64,000 nucleotides of DNA from Pseudarthrobacter siccitolerans (lineage in GTDB: Bacteria; Actinomycetota; Actinomycetes; Actinomycetales; Micrococcaceae). The notes beneath the pieces were generated by a model. It worked only from the letters and a program-made list of their open reading frames with translations. It had not been told where the DNA came from and did not search any database. Location of the stretch: assembly GCF_001046895.1 (NCBI RefSeq), contig NZ_CAQI01000027.1, positions 114,929 to 178,928 of the forward strand, read 5' to 3'. Within the stretch, counting starts at the first letter, position 1. Each line of letters begins with the position of its first letter. Shown here in pieces: positions 33,209 to 42,895 of this stretch. The position numbers and the translations under genes are program-made.

Positions 33209-33240
33209 CGGACGACGGCGGGAGGTTCCGCCGTCGTCCG
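33209..33240. repeat. Family A hairpin, copy 8
   Basis: Inverted repeat of family A (CGGACGACGGCGGGAGG with a short loop). It lies 14 bases past the DUF427 gene's stop on the leftward strand, so it can end that transcript. Confidence 0.8.
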
Positions 33241-33253
33241 TTGCTTTCTGTTC

Positions 33254-33538
33254 CTAAGCCTCGATGGTGACCCCGCGCCAGAACGCGATCCGGTCCTCGA
33301 TCTGCTTTGCCCGCGGCTTTGTTTCCGGGTAGTACCAGGCCGCGTCCACGTTCTGCTTTCCGTCAACTTCGAGCGTGTGATAGCTGGCTCTGCCCTTCCA
33401 AGGGCAGATGGAAGAGAGGTCGCTGTCCCGTAGGTAGTCCGCGTTGACGGCGTCACGGGGGAAGTAATGGTTGCCCTCCACCACCACGGTGTCCGTGGAT
33501 TCAGCGATGACTTTTCCGTTCCAAATAGCCCTGGCCAT
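33254..33538 (-). CDS. DUF427-domain protein
   Basis: A 94-residue protein with the DUF427 signature. The start ARAIWNGKVIAESTDT and VEGNHYFPRDAV lead into ICPWKGRASYHTLEVDG and then DAAWYYPETKP. These small beta-tent proteins are widespread in actinobacteria; their function is unknown. ATG at 33538 has an AAGGGAA site seven bases upstream, which decides the start over the longer frame to 33631. Confidence 0.85.
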   Translation of the reverse strand: MARAIWNGKVIAESTDTVVVEGNHYFPRDAVNADYLRDSDLSSICPWKGRASYHTLEVDGKQNVDAAWYYPETKPRAKQIEDRIAFWRGVTIEA

Positions 33539-33657
33539 GCGTTCCCTTCCGTAAGCACCGCCGCGTTCAAAGGCGGCGCGGGTCGTAGGGATGCCAACGG
33601 CAGGGCGGACAGGAATGTTCCCAAACGTCACCGTCGCGGGTGGGATGAACGGCGGTG

Positions 33658-33777
33658 CTACCGCGGGCCGTGGTCGATCACGCAGAAGCGGTTCCCGTCA
33701 GGATCAGCGAGCACGATGAAGAAGTCAGGGTCGTCCGGACGGTGCTGCCGATGGTCAACATCCGCCCAGCCTAATCG
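33658..33777 (-). pseudogene. VOC/glyoxalase-like gene remnant (C-terminus only)
   Basis: About 39 residues of good glyoxalase-like sequence end at a stop codon: WADVDHRQHRPDDPDFFIVL, then ADPDGNRFCVIDHG, the usual C-terminal motif with the metal-binding Glu region altered. Upstream of about 33780 the frame turns into antisense of the next gene and no longer resembles the family. The 5' part has therefore been deleted or replaced. Confidence 0.6.
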
Positions 33778-33807
33778 CGGCTGACCACCCCGGCTAGACT
33801 CGCTTCC

Positions 33808-34113
33808 ATGGGGGAAAACAACGCTGGCGAGCAGCCGAATATGCCAAAAAGAGCCAAAGTCCGTGCCGCCGTCCTGCCCTTCGCGGGCTTCGCGGCGGTG
33901 CTGGCAGGCGGGCTCATTGCCGTCCTGAACCGGGATTACATCGGCTGGTTCGCCTACGCACCGCTGAGCAATACGCCGTTCTCTGCCAACGGCGCTGCCC
34001 TCATAACCCAGGGAACCCAGATCGGCCTGGCGGTCGCCGTCGTGGGCCTGCTCCTGCTGGCGTTCTGGGCAGGGCACCGGATCGGCAGGAGAACCGGCGC
34101 TAAGAACCGGTAA
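33808..34113 (+). CDS. Small membrane protein with two transmembrane segments
   Basis: A 101-residue protein. Two hydrophobic segments (around VLPFAGFAAVLAGGLIAVLN and QIGLAVAVVGLLLLAFWAG) frame an extracellular loop with a YIGWFAYAPLSNTPF pattern; both termini are basic and probably cytoplasmic. Similar proteins occur in Arthrobacter-type genomes without an assigned role. ATG at 33808 has no strong site. It overlaps a spurious antisense frame. Confidence 0.6.
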   Translation: MGENNAGEQPNMPKRAKVRAAVLPFAGFAAVLAGGLIAVLNRDYIGWFAYAPLSNTPFSANGAALITQGTQIGLAVAVVGLLLLAFWAGHRIGRRTGAKNR

Positions 34114-34139
34114 CGGGGGCCAAGGCCACCCGTCCAGTT

Positions 34140-34493
34140 TCACAGCAAGTGTGATCCACCGATCCTCAGCGTCCGGGCGAGGTTGTCCGCAAACTCCCGC
34201 AGCGCGGCTACCTCTGCTTCCTGGTAGCCGGCCTCGCGGTGGGCAAGTGCAGCTTCCAACTGGGCGGCCAGATGCCTCCTGTCGCGCGCGGAGACGGCTA
34301 CTACATCGGCGGCCGTCTTGACCCTGCGGACGTTGAGCATTTCTGCCCCTCCCCATCGCTGCCCGCCCGGCATGAACTCGGCCCGCGTTAACTCCTTGAA
34401 GCGGGACGACAATTCAGCGAGCAGGTCGGATACTGCGGCGGGGTGGGACTGATCGTCTACCGTGATGTGGACGGCAATGGTGTGGCTGGTCAT
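34140..34493 (-). CDS. Hypothetical protein
   Basis: A 117-residue soluble protein beginning MTSHTIAVHITVDDQSHPAA. It is predicted to be mostly helical with a short first strand, rich in Ala and Glu (AALAHREAGYQEAEVAALRE). No recognised family or motif. The ATG at 34493 is chosen because the segment upstream is not protein-like. It converges on the small membrane protein gene. Confidence 0.5.
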   Translation of the reverse strand: MTSHTIAVHITVDDQSHPAAVSDLLAELSSRFKELTRAEFMPGGQRWGGAEMLNVRRVKTAADVVAVSARDRRHLAAQLEAALAHREAGYQEAEVAALREFADNLARTLRIGGSHLL

Positions 34494-34569
34494 GGGGCAC
34501 ATCCCGTCTCCAAGGGGTCTTTGATTATCCCCTATTCCGGCCTGATCCGGCACCCCCTGGGTGATGGTG

Positions 34570-34609
34570 AGCGGACGACGGCGGCACGTCCCGGCGTCGT
34601 CCGTTCACC
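34570..34609. repeat. Family A hairpin, copy 9
   Basis: Inverted repeat of family A with one substitution in each arm (GGCGGCACG ... CCCGGCGTCGTCCG). It lies 41 bases beyond the antiporter gene's stop on the leftward strand and can end that transcript. Confidence 0.75.
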
Positions 34610-34650
34610 TGAGCGGGAGTGACGTGGGCAGGCCGCGCCTCAGCAGGCCA

Positions 34651-36525
34651 TCACCCCAGCAGGTCGTCCTGGTAGCACCAGCGCCAGTCCTCGCCCGGCT
34701 CGATGCTGCGCATCACCGGATGCCCGGTCTTCCCGTGATGCCGCGATGCGTGGGTTGCGGGGGAGGAATCGCAGCACCCCACCTGCCCGCAGGCCAGGCA
34801 CATCCTCAGGTGCACGGGCGTCGTACCTTCCCTGACGCAGTCGGCGCAGAACGCGTCGGGCGGAACCGCCCGCGGCCGCGCCGACTCAAGGTGCGCGCAC
34901 ACCCCGCCCGGCCGGGCGATGCCTTCGCCGCCGCCCTCACCGGATGTGTCCACCTCGTCCAGCGCCACATCCAGCATTGATTCCTCGACATCCAGCCGCT
35001 CCAGGACATCGCTGAGGACCTCCTGCGCGTACTCGCCTCCGCGCCGCAGCTCCAAAACCTTGGCCCGTTCCGCCTCCAGCATGGCAAGCCGCAGCCGCGC
35101 GTAGCGCTCGCTCGGCGTCGCTGTTTCCGCCGTCGGCCGGCCCAGCCGTTCCCACGCCGCCAGCCCGCGCTCCTGCGTGCGCCGCTTCAGCATGGCCACC
35201 ACCTCCGGCGGGTCGTCGTCCGTCCGCAGTTCGTGCAGGCGCTCCACTCCCGCGGCGGTGGCCAGCTGCATCAGTGACGCCTTGTTCAGTGCATCCTCGC
35301 GCTGGTCCGGACCCTGCACCTTGAGGACGCGGACCAGCGCCGGGAGCGTAAAGCCCTGCAGCGTCAGCGTGCCGCCCACCACCACAAGGGCAGCGAGGAT
35401 CAGCACCGAACGGTGCTCCAGGTCCTCGGGCAGCACCAGCACCGCGGCGAGGGTGACCACTCCACGCATTCCGGCCCAGGAAACAATCGCCGGGAACTGC
35501 CAGGGCGGCGACGGATCGCTGCGCCGCACGGCAGGAATCAGCCGGGGGAGGTAGGTGGCCGGGAACACCCACACCGGCCGGAGCACCAGCACCGCCAGCA
35601 GGATCACCGCGCAGCCGGCCCAGATCCGGCCGGCACCGAGGGAATCGTCCTGGACCCCTTCGATGATGGTCCGGACCTGGAGCCCGATCAGCAGGAACAC
35701 CGAGTTTCCCAGCAGGAACTGCACGGTGTTCCAGTTGCTGCGCTGGCTCAGGCGGGCGGCGCCGTTGGGCATGGACGGCGCCTTCGTGCCCATCACCAAG
35801 CCAGTAACGACGACGGCGAGCACCCCGGAGGCATGGATCGCTTCGGCCGGCAGGTACGCCACCAAGGGGGCCACCAGTGACGTTGAGGTGTTGATCGCAA
35901 CGTTCCGGATGTGCTTGCGAAGTTCGGTCAGCACGTAGGCCGCGGCCATGCCCACCACCAGTCCGCCGCCCACCGCGAGCAGGAAGTCCCCGGCGATCCC
36001 GGCAACAGAAACGGCCCCCGAGATGGCGGCGATTGCGGCCCTGAGGCAGATCAACGCGGTGGCGTCATTAACCAGGGACTCGCCCTCCAGGATGGTGACA
36101 ATCCTGCGCGGCATCCCCACCTTCCGCGCAATCGAAGTGGCGGCCACCGCATCCGGCGGCGCCAGCACCGCGCCGAGCGCGAACGCGGCGGCCAGCGGAA
36201 TCTCCGGGAACAGCCACCAGACCACCAGCCCCACCGTGAGGGTCCCGAAAATGACGTAACCCACCGAGAGCAACCCGATGGCCCGGCGGTTGGAGCGGAA
36301 ATCGAACAGCGAAGTCCGCAGCGCCGCGGCGTAGAGCAGCGGCGGCAGCAGCCCCACCAGGACCACTTCCGGATTCAGTTCCACGTCCGGAACAAACGGG
36401 AGGAAGGAACCGATCACGCCCGCCAGCACCAGCAGCAGCGGCACGGAAATATTCAGTTTCCGGCCCAGCGCGCTTCCGGCGCAAACCACCGCAACGAGAA
36501 CCAGAAGTCCCAGGGCGATCTCCAT
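34651..36525 (-). CDS. CPA1 Na+/H+ antiporter with C-terminal UBP zinc finger
   Basis: This 624-residue membrane protein exchanges Na+ (or K+) for protons. About 12 membrane segments cover residues 1-400, with the ion-site Asp stretches [18 protein letters not shown] and [18 protein letters not shown], the hallmark of CPA1. A cytoplasmic helical region follows, and residues 545-624 form a ZnF-UBP module: [38 protein letters not shown] and [14 protein letters not shown] supply the Cys and His zinc ligands. This fusion occurs in other actinobacteria, where the finger may sense or bind a C-terminal peptide; its role is unknown. Start ATG at 36525. A family A hairpin lies 64 bases upstream. Confidence 0.88.
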   Translation of the reverse strand: MEIALGLLVLVAVVCAGSALGRKLNISVPLLLVLAGVIGSFLPFVPDVELNPEVVLVGLLPPLLYAAALRTSLFDFRSNRRAIGLLSVGYVIFGTLTVGLVVWWLFPEIPLAAAFALGAVLAPPDAVAATSIARKVGMPRRIVTILEGESLVNDATALICLRAAIAAISGAVSVAGIAGDFLLAVGGGLVVGMAAAYVLTELRKHIRNVAINTSTSLVAPLVAYLPAEAIHASGVLAVVVTGLVMGTKAPSMPNGAARLSQRSNWNTVQFLLGNSVFLLIGLQVRTIIEGVQDDSLGAGRIWAGCAVILLAVLVLRPVWVFPATYLPRLIPAVRRSDPSPPWQFPAIVSWAGMRGVVTLAAVLVLPEDLEHRSVLILAALVVVGGTLTLQGFTLPALVRVLKVQGPDQREDALNKASLMQLATAAGVERLHELRTDDDPPEVVAMLKRRTQERGLAAWERLGRPTAETATPSERYARLRLAMLEAERAKVLELRRGGEYAQEVLSDVLERLDVEESMLDVALDEVDTSGEGGGEGIARPGGVCAHLESARPRAVPPDAFCADCVREGTTPVHLRMCLACGQVGCCDSSPATHASRHHGKTGHPVMRSIEPGEDWRWCYQDDLLG

Positions 36526-36588
36526 CCGGCCATTGTCTCAGGCCCTGCCAAGGGTGTCCCCGGGGAGCCCGGCGGCACTTCGGTGAGG

Positions 36589-36620
36589 GGACGACGGCGG
36601 GACGTGCCGCCGTCGTCCGC
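36589..36620. repeat. Family A hairpin, copy 10 (upstream of genes)
   Basis: Inverted repeat of family A lying between the divergent antiporter and glycine-cleavage operon, upstream of both. This is the only copy not following a gene end. Confidence 0.8.
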
Positions 36621-36643
36621 CCGCCTGAAAGCCGGTCCTCATT

Positions 36644-36672
36644 TTGCATCCTGACCACGGATCCTGTATGGT
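36644..36672 (+). promoter_or_regulatory. Promoter of the glycine riboswitch and gcv operon
   Basis: A -35 box TTGCAT (36644-36649) and a -10 box TATGGT (36667-36672) are 17 bases apart, about 40 bases before the riboswitch. The match is close to the main vegetative sigma consensus. Confidence 0.5.
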
Positions 36673-36713
36673 GTGAGCCGTGTCACCCAACAGTGGCACG
36701 TGCTTATGATCTG

Positions 36714-36920
36714 CGGCGGGAGAGTCCTGCCGGTACGTTCTGCAGGCGCCGTAGGAGCAAATCCTCCCCAGGAATCTCTCAGGCCCACGTACCGCCGCGG
36801 CAAGGCAACTCTGGAAAGCAGTCCGGGCAACCGGGCTCACCGACGGTGCAAGTGGCGCCCTGCCAAACAGCAGGACTACACAAAACTCTCAGGTCCAATA
36901 CAGAGCGGGGAGGAACCCGA
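36714..36920 (+). promoter_or_regulatory. Glycine riboswitch (tandem aptamers)
   Basis: Two aptamer-like modules precede gcvP. The first holds the conserved GGAGAG-type start (GGGAGAGTCC), AGGAATCTCTCAGGCCC and ACTCTGGA; the second has TCACCGACGGTGCAAG and AAACTCTCAGGTCC with ACAGAGCGGGGAGG. These segments match the conserved core of tandem glycine riboswitches, which turn on glycine-cleavage genes when glycine is abundant. A GGGGAGG in the end of the second module could also act in expression of gcvP. Confidence 0.9.
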
Positions 36921-36965
36921 ATCAACGTGGTGCTTCGGCGCCACCTGAATTATGGAGTTCCTCTT

Positions 36966-39857
36966 ATGACGGTTCAGTCGTCCCCCACCACCTTCGCAGA
37001 CCGCCATATCGGCGCGCGCCGCCAGTCCGACATCGACACCATGCTCAAGGCCGTCGGCTACGACACCCTCGATGGCCTCGTTGACAGCGCCGTGCCCGAT
37101 TCCATCCGCCAGGACAAGCCGCTCACCCTTGAGAGCGCCCTTAGCGAAGTCGAGGTCCTCGCCGAGCTCCGCAAGCTGGCCCGAAAAAACAAGACGGCCG
37201 TGCAGATGATCGGCCAGGGCTACTACGACACCGTGACCCCGCCGGTGATCCGCCGCAACATCCTCGAAGCCCCCGCCTGGTACACCGCTTACACGCCCTA
37301 CCAGCCCGAAATCTCCCAGGGCCGGCTCGAGGCGCTGCTGAACTTCCAGACCATGGTGCAGGACCTCACCGCCCTCCCGGTGGCCAACGCCTCCCTGCTG
37401 GACGAAGCCACCGCCGTGGCGGAAGCCGTGCTGCTGATGCGCCGGGCCAACAAGAATAAGACCGCAAAGGACGGCAAGACCGTCCTGGACGCCGACCTGC
37501 TCCCGCAGACCATCGCCATCGTGCTGGGCCGCGCCGAAGCCCTCGGCTTCGAGGTGGAAATTGCCGACCTCACCCACGGACTGCCCGACGGCGACATTAA
37601 CGGCCTCGTCCTGCAGCAGCCCGGCGTTTCCGGCAGGGTCTGGGACCAGTCCGCCGTCATCGCCGAGGCCAAGGACCGCGGCGCACTGGTCACGGTCGCC
37701 GCCGACCTCCTGGCCCTCACCCTGATCACTCCGCCGGGCGAGCAGGGCGCGGACATCGCCGTCGGCTCCACCCAGCGCTTTGGCGTGCCGCTGTTCTTTG
37801 GGGGACCGCACGCCGCCTACATGGCCGTCCGCGACGGCATGGAGCGCACGCTTCCAGGCCGGATCGTGGGCGTCTCCAAGGACAACGCCGGCGTCCCCGC
37901 GTACCGCCTGGCCCTGCAGACCCGCGAGCAGCATATCCGCCGCGAGAAGGCCACCTCCAACATCTGCACGGCGCAGGCACTGCTCGCCATCGTCTCGTCC
38001 TTCTACGCCGTTTACCACGGCCCCGACGGCCTGAAGGCGATCGCCGAAACCGTCCACAACAATGCCCGTGCCCTGGCCGCCACGCTCCAGATCGCCGGCC
38101 GGGAACTGGTGTCCGATACTTTCTTCGACACCATCACCGTCCGCGTCCCCGGCAAAGCCGCCAAGGTGATCACCGCCGCCGAAGCCCGCGGCATCAACCT
38201 GCGCCTCATCGATGCGGACACAGTTGGCGTGTCAGTCGATGAAACCACGACGCCGGAGGTCCTCTCCGCGGTTGTTGTCGCCTTTGGCGCCGGTCCCGTG
38301 GTGCCTGCCGAGGGTTTCGAGCTGCCGGAGCCGGTGCTGCGCACCTCCACCTACCTGCAGCACCCGGTGTTCAACACCCACCGCTCGGAGACCCAGCTGC
38401 TGCGCTACATCCGCCGCCTCTCCGACCGGGACCTGGCGCTGGACCGCACCATGATCCCGCTGGGTTCCTGCACCATGAAGCTGAACGCCACGGCCGAGAT
38501 GGAAGCCATTTCCTGGCCCGAGTTTGCCTCGATCCACCCCTTTGCTCCTGATTCCCAGACGGCCGGCTGGCGTGAGCTGATTTCCGGACTGGAATCGGAT
38601 CTCGCCGAGATCACCGGGTACGACCAGGTGTCCATCCAGCCCAACGCCGGTTCCCAGGGCGAGCTCGCCGGGCTCCTGGCGATCCGCGGCTACCACCACT
38701 CCCGCGGCGAGGCACAGCGCAACGTCTGCCTGATTCCGGCGTCGGCGCACGGCACCAACGCAGCCTCCGCTGTCCTCGCCGGCATGAAGGTTGTGGTGGT
38801 TGCTACCGCTGCCGACGGCACCATTGACCACACGGACCTGCAGGCCAAGATCGAGGCCCACAAGGACGTCCTCTCGGCCATCATGATCACCTACCCGTCC
38901 ACCCACGGTGTGTACGACTCGGATGTTCGCGAGGTCTGCGACGCCATCCACGCGGCCGGCGGCCAGGTGTACGTTGACGGCGCCAACCTGAACGCCCTGG
39001 TGGGGCTGGCGCAGCCGGGCAAGTTTGGCGGGGACGTGTCACACCTTAACCTGCACAAGACCTTCTGCATTCCGCACGGCGGCGGTGGGCCAGGCGTGGG
39101 TCCGGTTGCTGCCAAGGCGCACCTGGCACCGTTTATGCCGGGTGACGCCAATAACGCTTCTTCCGAAAACGCTGCGGCCGGGCACGGAGCGGCGATTTCC
39201 GCTTCACGCTTCGGTTCCGCCGGCGTGTTGCCGATTTCCTGGGCGTACGTGAAGCTGATGGGCGGCCAAGGCCTCACCGAAGCCACCAAGTCCGCGCTGC
39301 TCGCTGCGAACTACGTTGCCGCCCGCCTGGACGAGCACTTCCCCGTCCTCTACACCGGCACCAGCGGCCTGGTGGCCCACGAGTGCATCCTGGACCTGCG
39401 CGACCTGACCGCCCGCACCGGCGTGACGGCGGAGGACGTGGCCAAGCGCCTCATCGACTTCGGTTTCCACGCCCCCACCCTGTCCTTCCCGGTGGCGGGC
39501 ACCCTGATGGTGGAGCCCACCGAGTCCGAGGACCTCGCCGAGATCGACCGCTTTATCGAAGCCATGATCACTATCCGCAAGGAAATCGACCAGGTGGCCG
39601 CGGGCGACTTCCCGGTGGAGAACTCCCCGCTGCGGAACGCACCGCACACGGCAGCCGCCGTCGTTTCCTCTGACTGGAACCGTTCCTACCCGCGCGAACA
39701 GGCCGCCTTCCCGGTGGCCTCGCTCCGGCAGGACAAGTACTTCCCGCCGGTGGGCCGCATCGACGGCGCAGCAGGGGACCGCAACCTGGTCTGCTCCTGC
39801 CCTCCGCTTTCCGAGTTCGAGGTTTCGACAAGCTCAACCAACGGATTGGAAGGCTGA
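36966..39857 (+). CDS. gcvP: Glycine dehydrogenase (decarboxylating), P protein
   Basis: This 963-residue enzyme decarboxylates glycine using PLP and transfers the aminomethyl group to the lipoyl arm of GcvH. It is the one-chain form with both halves. The PLP Lys is in [19 protein letters not shown] (K698), with [13 protein letters not shown] and PSTHGVYD before it. The ATG at 36966 begins [19 protein letters not shown], the usual N-terminus; the open frame continues upstream through the riboswitch only by chance. The C-terminus is longer than the usual CSCPPL end and runs through a dispersed repeat. It is followed after four bases by gcvT. Confidence 0.95.
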   Translation: MTVQSSPTTFADRHIGARRQSDIDTMLKAVGYDTLDGLVDSAVPDSIRQDKPLTLESALSEVEVLAELRKLARKNKTAVQMIGQGYYDTVTPPVIRRNILEAPAWYTAYTPYQPEISQGRLEALLNFQTMVQDLTALPVANASLLDEATAVAEAVLLMRRANKNKTAKDGKTVLDADLLPQTIAIVLGRAEALGFEVEIADLTHGLPDGDINGLVLQQPGVSGRVWDQSAVIAEAKDRGALVTVAADLLALTLITPPGEQGADIAVGSTQRFGVPLFFGGPHAAYMAVRDGMERTLPGRIVGVSKDNAGVPAYRLALQTREQHIRREKATSNICTAQALLAIVSSFYAVYHGPDGLKAIAETVHNNARALAATLQIAGRELVSDTFFDTITVRVPGKAAKVITAAEARGINLRLIDADTVGVSVDETTTPEVLSAVVVAFGAGPVVPAEGFELPEPVLRTSTYLQHPVFNTHRSETQLLRYIRRLSDRDLALDRTMIPLGSCTMKLNATAEMEAISWPEFASIHPFAPDSQTAGWRELISGLESDLAEITGYDQVSIQPNAGSQGELAGLLAIRGYHHSRGEAQRNVCLIPASAHGTNAASAVLAGMKVVVVATAADGTIDHTDLQAKIEAHKDVLSAIMITYPSTHGVYDSDVREVCDAIHAAGGQVYVDGANLNALVGLAQPGKFGGDVSHLNLHKTFCIPHGGGGPGVGPVAAKAHLAPFMPGDANNASSENAAAGHGAAISASRFGSAGVLPISWAYVKLMGGQGLTEATKSALLAANYVAARLDEHFPVLYTGTSGLVAHECILDLRDLTARTGVTAEDVAKRLIDFGFHAPTLSFPVAGTLMVEPTESEDLAEIDRFIEAMITIRKEIDQVAAGDFPVENSPLRNAPHTAAAVVSSDWNRSYPREQAAFPVASLRQDKYFPPVGRIDGAAGDRNLVCSCPPLSEFEVSTSSTNGLEG

Positions 39858-39861
39858 TCCC

Positions 39862-40995
39862 ATGACCGAGAACTACACCGCGCTGTACGAGCAGCACAAG
39901 ATCGCCGGCGCTTCCTTCACCGACTTCGGCGGCTGGCAGATGCCGCTGAAGTACAACTCGGAACTGGCCGAACACCGCGCCGTGCGCAAGGCCGCCGGCC
40001 TGTTCGACCTCTCCCACATGGGCGAAGTCTGGGTCACCGGCCCCGACGCCGCTGCGTTCCTCGATTACGCACTGGTTGGCAAGCTGTCCGCCGTTGCCGT
40101 CGGAAAGGCAAAGTACTCGCTGATCTGCCAGGAAGACGGCGGCATCATCGACGACCTCATCTCCTACCGCCTTGATGAACAGAAGTACCTGGTGATCCCC
40201 AACGCCGGCAATGCTGCGGTGGTTGCCGCGGCGCTGGCCGAGCGGGCCGCCAACTTCGATGTCACGGTGGAGGACGTGTCCGCCGAGACCTCGCTGATCG
40301 CCGTCCAGGGACCGACGGCCGAGGCCATCCTCCTGAAGCTGGTCCCCGCGGCCCAGCACCCGCTGGTGACTGAGCTGAAGTACTACGCCGCGGTTGAAGT
40401 AGGGATTACCGTCAACGGCACTGTCCAGGAGCTGCTGCTGGCGCGCACCGGCTACACGGGCGAGGACGGTTTCGAGATCTACATCCCGAACGAGGACGCC
40501 GCCGGCCTGTGGGAGGCGCTGCTGGAAGTCGGCGCCGGCCACGGGCTCATCCCCGCTGGCCTGGCCTGCCGCGACTCGCTCCGCCTCGAGGCCGGCATGC
40601 CGCTCTACGGCAACGAGCTCTCCCGTGACGGCAACCCCTACGCCGCCGGGCTGGGGCCGGTAGTGTCGCTCAAGAAGGAATCAAACTTCGTGGGCAGGGC
40701 TGTACTGGCTGAGCTCAAGGAACTGGGCGCCGGGTCCACCTCCGGCCGCAAGCTGGTGGGCCTCAAAGGCCTGGGCCGCCGCGCCGGCCGCAGCCACTAC
40801 CCGGTCCTCAAGGACGGCACCGTAGTGGGCGAGGTGACTTCAGGCCAGCCGAGCCCCACGCTCGGTTACCCGATCGCTTTGGCCTATGTCGACGTCGAAC
40901 ACTCAGCACCCGGCACCGCCCTGGATATCGACCTCCGCGGCAAGGCAGAGCCGTTCGAAGTAGTAAAGCTCCCGTTCTATAAGCGCCAGAAGTAA
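39862..40995 (+). CDS. gcvT: Glycine cleavage system T protein (aminomethyltransferase)
   Basis: A 377-residue protein that moves the aminomethyl carbon from GcvH to tetrahydrofolate, giving methylene-THF and ammonia. Features: FTDFGGWQMPLKYNSELAEH, RKAAGLFDLSHMGEV, the GIIDDLISYR loop, RTGYTGEDGFEIYIP, and GLACRDSLRLEAGMPLYGNE. The ATG at 39862 follows AAGG at 39851. It is separated from gcvH by a repeat-bearing gap. Confidence 0.95.
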   Translation: MTENYTALYEQHKIAGASFTDFGGWQMPLKYNSELAEHRAVRKAAGLFDLSHMGEVWVTGPDAAAFLDYALVGKLSAVAVGKAKYSLICQEDGGIIDDLISYRLDEQKYLVIPNAGNAAVVAAALAERAANFDVTVEDVSAETSLIAVQGPTAEAILLKLVPAAQHPLVTELKYYAAVEVGITVNGTVQELLLARTGYTGEDGFEIYIPNEDAAGLWEALLEVGAGHGLIPAGLACRDSLRLEAGMPLYGNELSRDGNPYAAGLGPVVSLKKESNFVGRAVLAELKELGAGSTSGRKLVGLKGLGRRAGRSHYPVLKDGTVVGEVTSGQPSPTLGYPIALAYVDVEHSAPGTALDIDLRGKAEPFEVVKLPFYKRQK

Positions 40996-40997
40996 CC

Positions 40998-41072
40998 CTC
41001 TCTCACTTAACGCGGGGTTTGGGCTGACGCTCTCTCACTTAATGCGGGTTTTAACTAAACGCTCTCTCACTT
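40998..41072 (+). repeat. Three direct repeats with 32-base period between gcvT and gcvH
   Basis: CTCTCTCACTT begins at 40998, 41030 and 41062, exactly 32 bases apart. The first two copies share a longer unit (CTCTCTCACTTAA, then GCGGG and a T-rich stretch). The third is truncated before the gcvH ribosome-binding site. It lies within the transcript. No protein-coding role is seen. Confidence 0.75.
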
Positions 41073-41099
41073 TTCACACACCTAACTAAGGAAATACAC

Positions 41100-41483
41100 A
41101 TGGCAAAAGTTGTTGCTGAACTTAAATACTCGGCCGAGCACGAGTGGGTTGCTGTTGACGGCTCCGGGCCGACCGGCGTCGGGATCTCCGCTGTGGCTGC
41201 CGAAGCCCTGGGCGACATCGTGTACGTGGACCTGCCCGAGGTTGGCTCCACGGTGACCGCGGGGGAGACCTGCGGCGAGGTGGAATCCACCAAGTCCGTC
41301 TCCGACCTCTACGCACCCGTCACGGGAGAAGTGGTGGAGATCAACGACGAAGTGGTCTCCGATCCCGCCCTGATCAACAACGATCCCTACGGCGCCGGTT
41401 GGCTCTTCAAGGTGGCCGTCACCGAAGAGGGCCCGCTGATGTCCGCCGAAGAGTACGCCGCAGCCAATGGCGGCGAGCTGTGA
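41100..41483 (+). CDS. gcvH: Glycine cleavage system H protein (lipoyl carrier)
   Basis: A 127-residue lipoyl protein. The lipoylated Lys is K65 in [19 protein letters not shown], with [20 protein letters not shown] before it. It shuttles the aminomethyl and reduced lipoyl group among the P, T and L proteins. The gene starts with an ATG behind AAGGAAA and overlaps glyA by four bases (GTGA), so the two are coupled. Lipoyl synthase is encoded in the same cluster. Confidence 0.95.
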   Translation: MAKVVAELKYSAEHEWVAVDGSGPTGVGISAVAAEALGDIVYVDLPEVGSTVTAGETCGEVESTKSVSDLYAPVTGEVVEINDEVVSDPALINNDPYGAGWLFKVAVTEEGPLMSAEEYAAANGGEL

Positions 41484-42802
41484 GCGCCGCAGCCGCTACC
41501 GCGGCCTTCGAGCAGGTAGTCTCCCCGTCCCTGGACGCCGACCTGTCCGCACTGGACCCCGAGATCGCCGCGAAGATCGACGATGAACTCACGCGCCAGC
41601 GTGACGGCCTGGAGATGATCGCCTCCGAGAACCACACCGCCGTCGCCGTGATGCAGGCGCAGGGCTCGGTGCTGACCAACAAGTACGCCGAGGGCTACCC
41701 CGGCAAGCGCTACTACGGCGGCTGCGAGCACGTGGACGTCGTCGAACAGCTCGCCATCGACCGGATCAAGGCGCTGTTCGGCGCGGAGTTCGCCAACGTG
41801 CAGCCGCACTCCGGCGCGCAGGCCAACGCCTCGGTGATGCACGCGCTGATCAAGCCGGGCGACACCATCATGGGCCTGAACCTGGCCCACGGCGGACACC
41901 TGACCCACGGCATGAAGATCAACTTCTCCGGCAAGCTCTACAACGTGGTGCCGTACGGCGTCCGCGAGGACACCCACACAGTGGACATGGCCGAGGTGGA
42001 GCGCCTGGCCCAGGAGCACAAGCCGGCGCTGATCGTGGCCGGCTGGTCCGCCTACGCCCGGCAGCTGGACTTCGCCGAGTTCCGCCGGATCGCCGACTCC
42101 GTGGGCGCCTACCTGATGGTGGACATGGCGCACTTCGCCGGTCTCGTGGCCGCGGGGCTGCACCCGTCGCCGGTGCCGCACGCGCACGTCACCACCTCCA
42201 CCACGCACAAGACCCTCGCCGGTCCGCGCGGCGGCATCATCCTGACCAACGACGCCGGCATCGCCAAGAAGATCAACTCGGCAGTGTTCCCGGGTCAGCA
42301 GGGCGGCCCGCTGGAGCATGTGATCGCGGGCAAGGCCGTGGCGTTCAAGATCGCCGCGTCCGCCGAGTTCAAGGAGCGCCAGGAGCGTGTCCTGGCCGGC
42401 GCCCGGATCCTGGCCGAGCGCCTGGTCCAGCCCGACGTCAGCGCCAAGGGCATCAGTGTGGTCTCCGGCGGCACCGATGTGCACCTGGTCCTCGTTGACC
42501 TGCGCAACTGCGAGCTCGACGGCCAGCAGGCCGAGGACCGGCTCGCGGCCATCGACATCACGGTGAACCGCAACGCCGTGCCGTTCGACCCCCGCCCGCC
42601 GATGGTCACCTCCGGCCTGCGGATCGGCACGCCCGCGCTGGCCACCCGCGGGTTCGGCGAGGACGCCTTCCACGAGGTTGCGGACATCATCGCCGAGGCT
42701 TTGACGGCCGACGCCGATGCGGACCTTTCCGGCCTGCGTCACCGCGTCGAGGCCCTCGCCGCCGCCCACCCCCTCTACCCGGGCATCAAGAACCTCGCCT
42801 AA
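41480..42802 (+). CDS. glyA: Serine hydroxymethyltransferase
   Basis: The 440-residue PLP enzyme interconverts serine and glycine with tetrahydrofolate. The PLP Lys is K244 in [36 protein letters not shown] and [15 protein letters not shown] confirm the family. The GTG at 41480 overlaps the gcvH stop. An upstream ATG at 41399 is in the gcvH frame shadow and is not used. A family B palindrome lies five bases past the stop. Confidence 0.95.
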   Translation: MSAAAATAAFEQVVSPSLDADLSALDPEIAAKIDDELTRQRDGLEMIASENHTAVAVMQAQGSVLTNKYAEGYPGKRYYGGCEHVDVVEQLAIDRIKALFGAEFANVQPHSGAQANASVMHALIKPGDTIMGLNLAHGGHLTHGMKINFSGKLYNVVPYGVREDTHTVDMAEVERLAQEHKPALIVAGWSAYARQLDFAEFRRIADSVGAYLMVDMAHFAGLVAAGLHPSPVPHAHVTTSTTHKTLAGPRGGIILTNDAGIAKKINSAVFPGQQGGPLEHVIAGKAVAFKIAASAEFKERQERVLAGARILAERLVQPDVSAKGISVVSGGTDVHLVLVDLRNCELDGQQAEDRLAAIDITVNRNAVPFDPRPPMVTSGLRIGTPALATRGFGEDAFHEVADIIAEALTADADADLSGLRHRVEALAAAHPLYPGIKNLA

Positions 42803-42806
42803 CCTC

Positions 42807-42871
42807 GGAGTTTTTGTCCAGATAAGCCGAGTTCGGGGGCGTTTAAGTCTGCATATCTGGACAAAAACTCC
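42807..42871. repeat. Family B palindrome, copy 1
   Basis: 18-base arms (GGAGTTTTTGTCCAGATA and its complement, 42807-42824 and 42854-42871) around a 29-base loop. It lies between glyA and the serine dehydratase gene, just after glyA. It could be a terminator, processing site or transcript boundary. Confidence 0.85.
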
Positions 42872-42895
42872 TGACCTTCAAACCAGTTAGGAAAC

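Noticed and set aside
36693..36965. Upstream extension of the GcvP reading frame through the leader
   Set aside because: The extension runs through the glycine riboswitch and does not resemble any GcvP N-terminus; the ATG at 36966 gives the conserved start.
40998..41072. CRISPR array
   Set aside because: There are only three short repeats with no conserved 25-40 base unit, no unique spacers and no cas genes.
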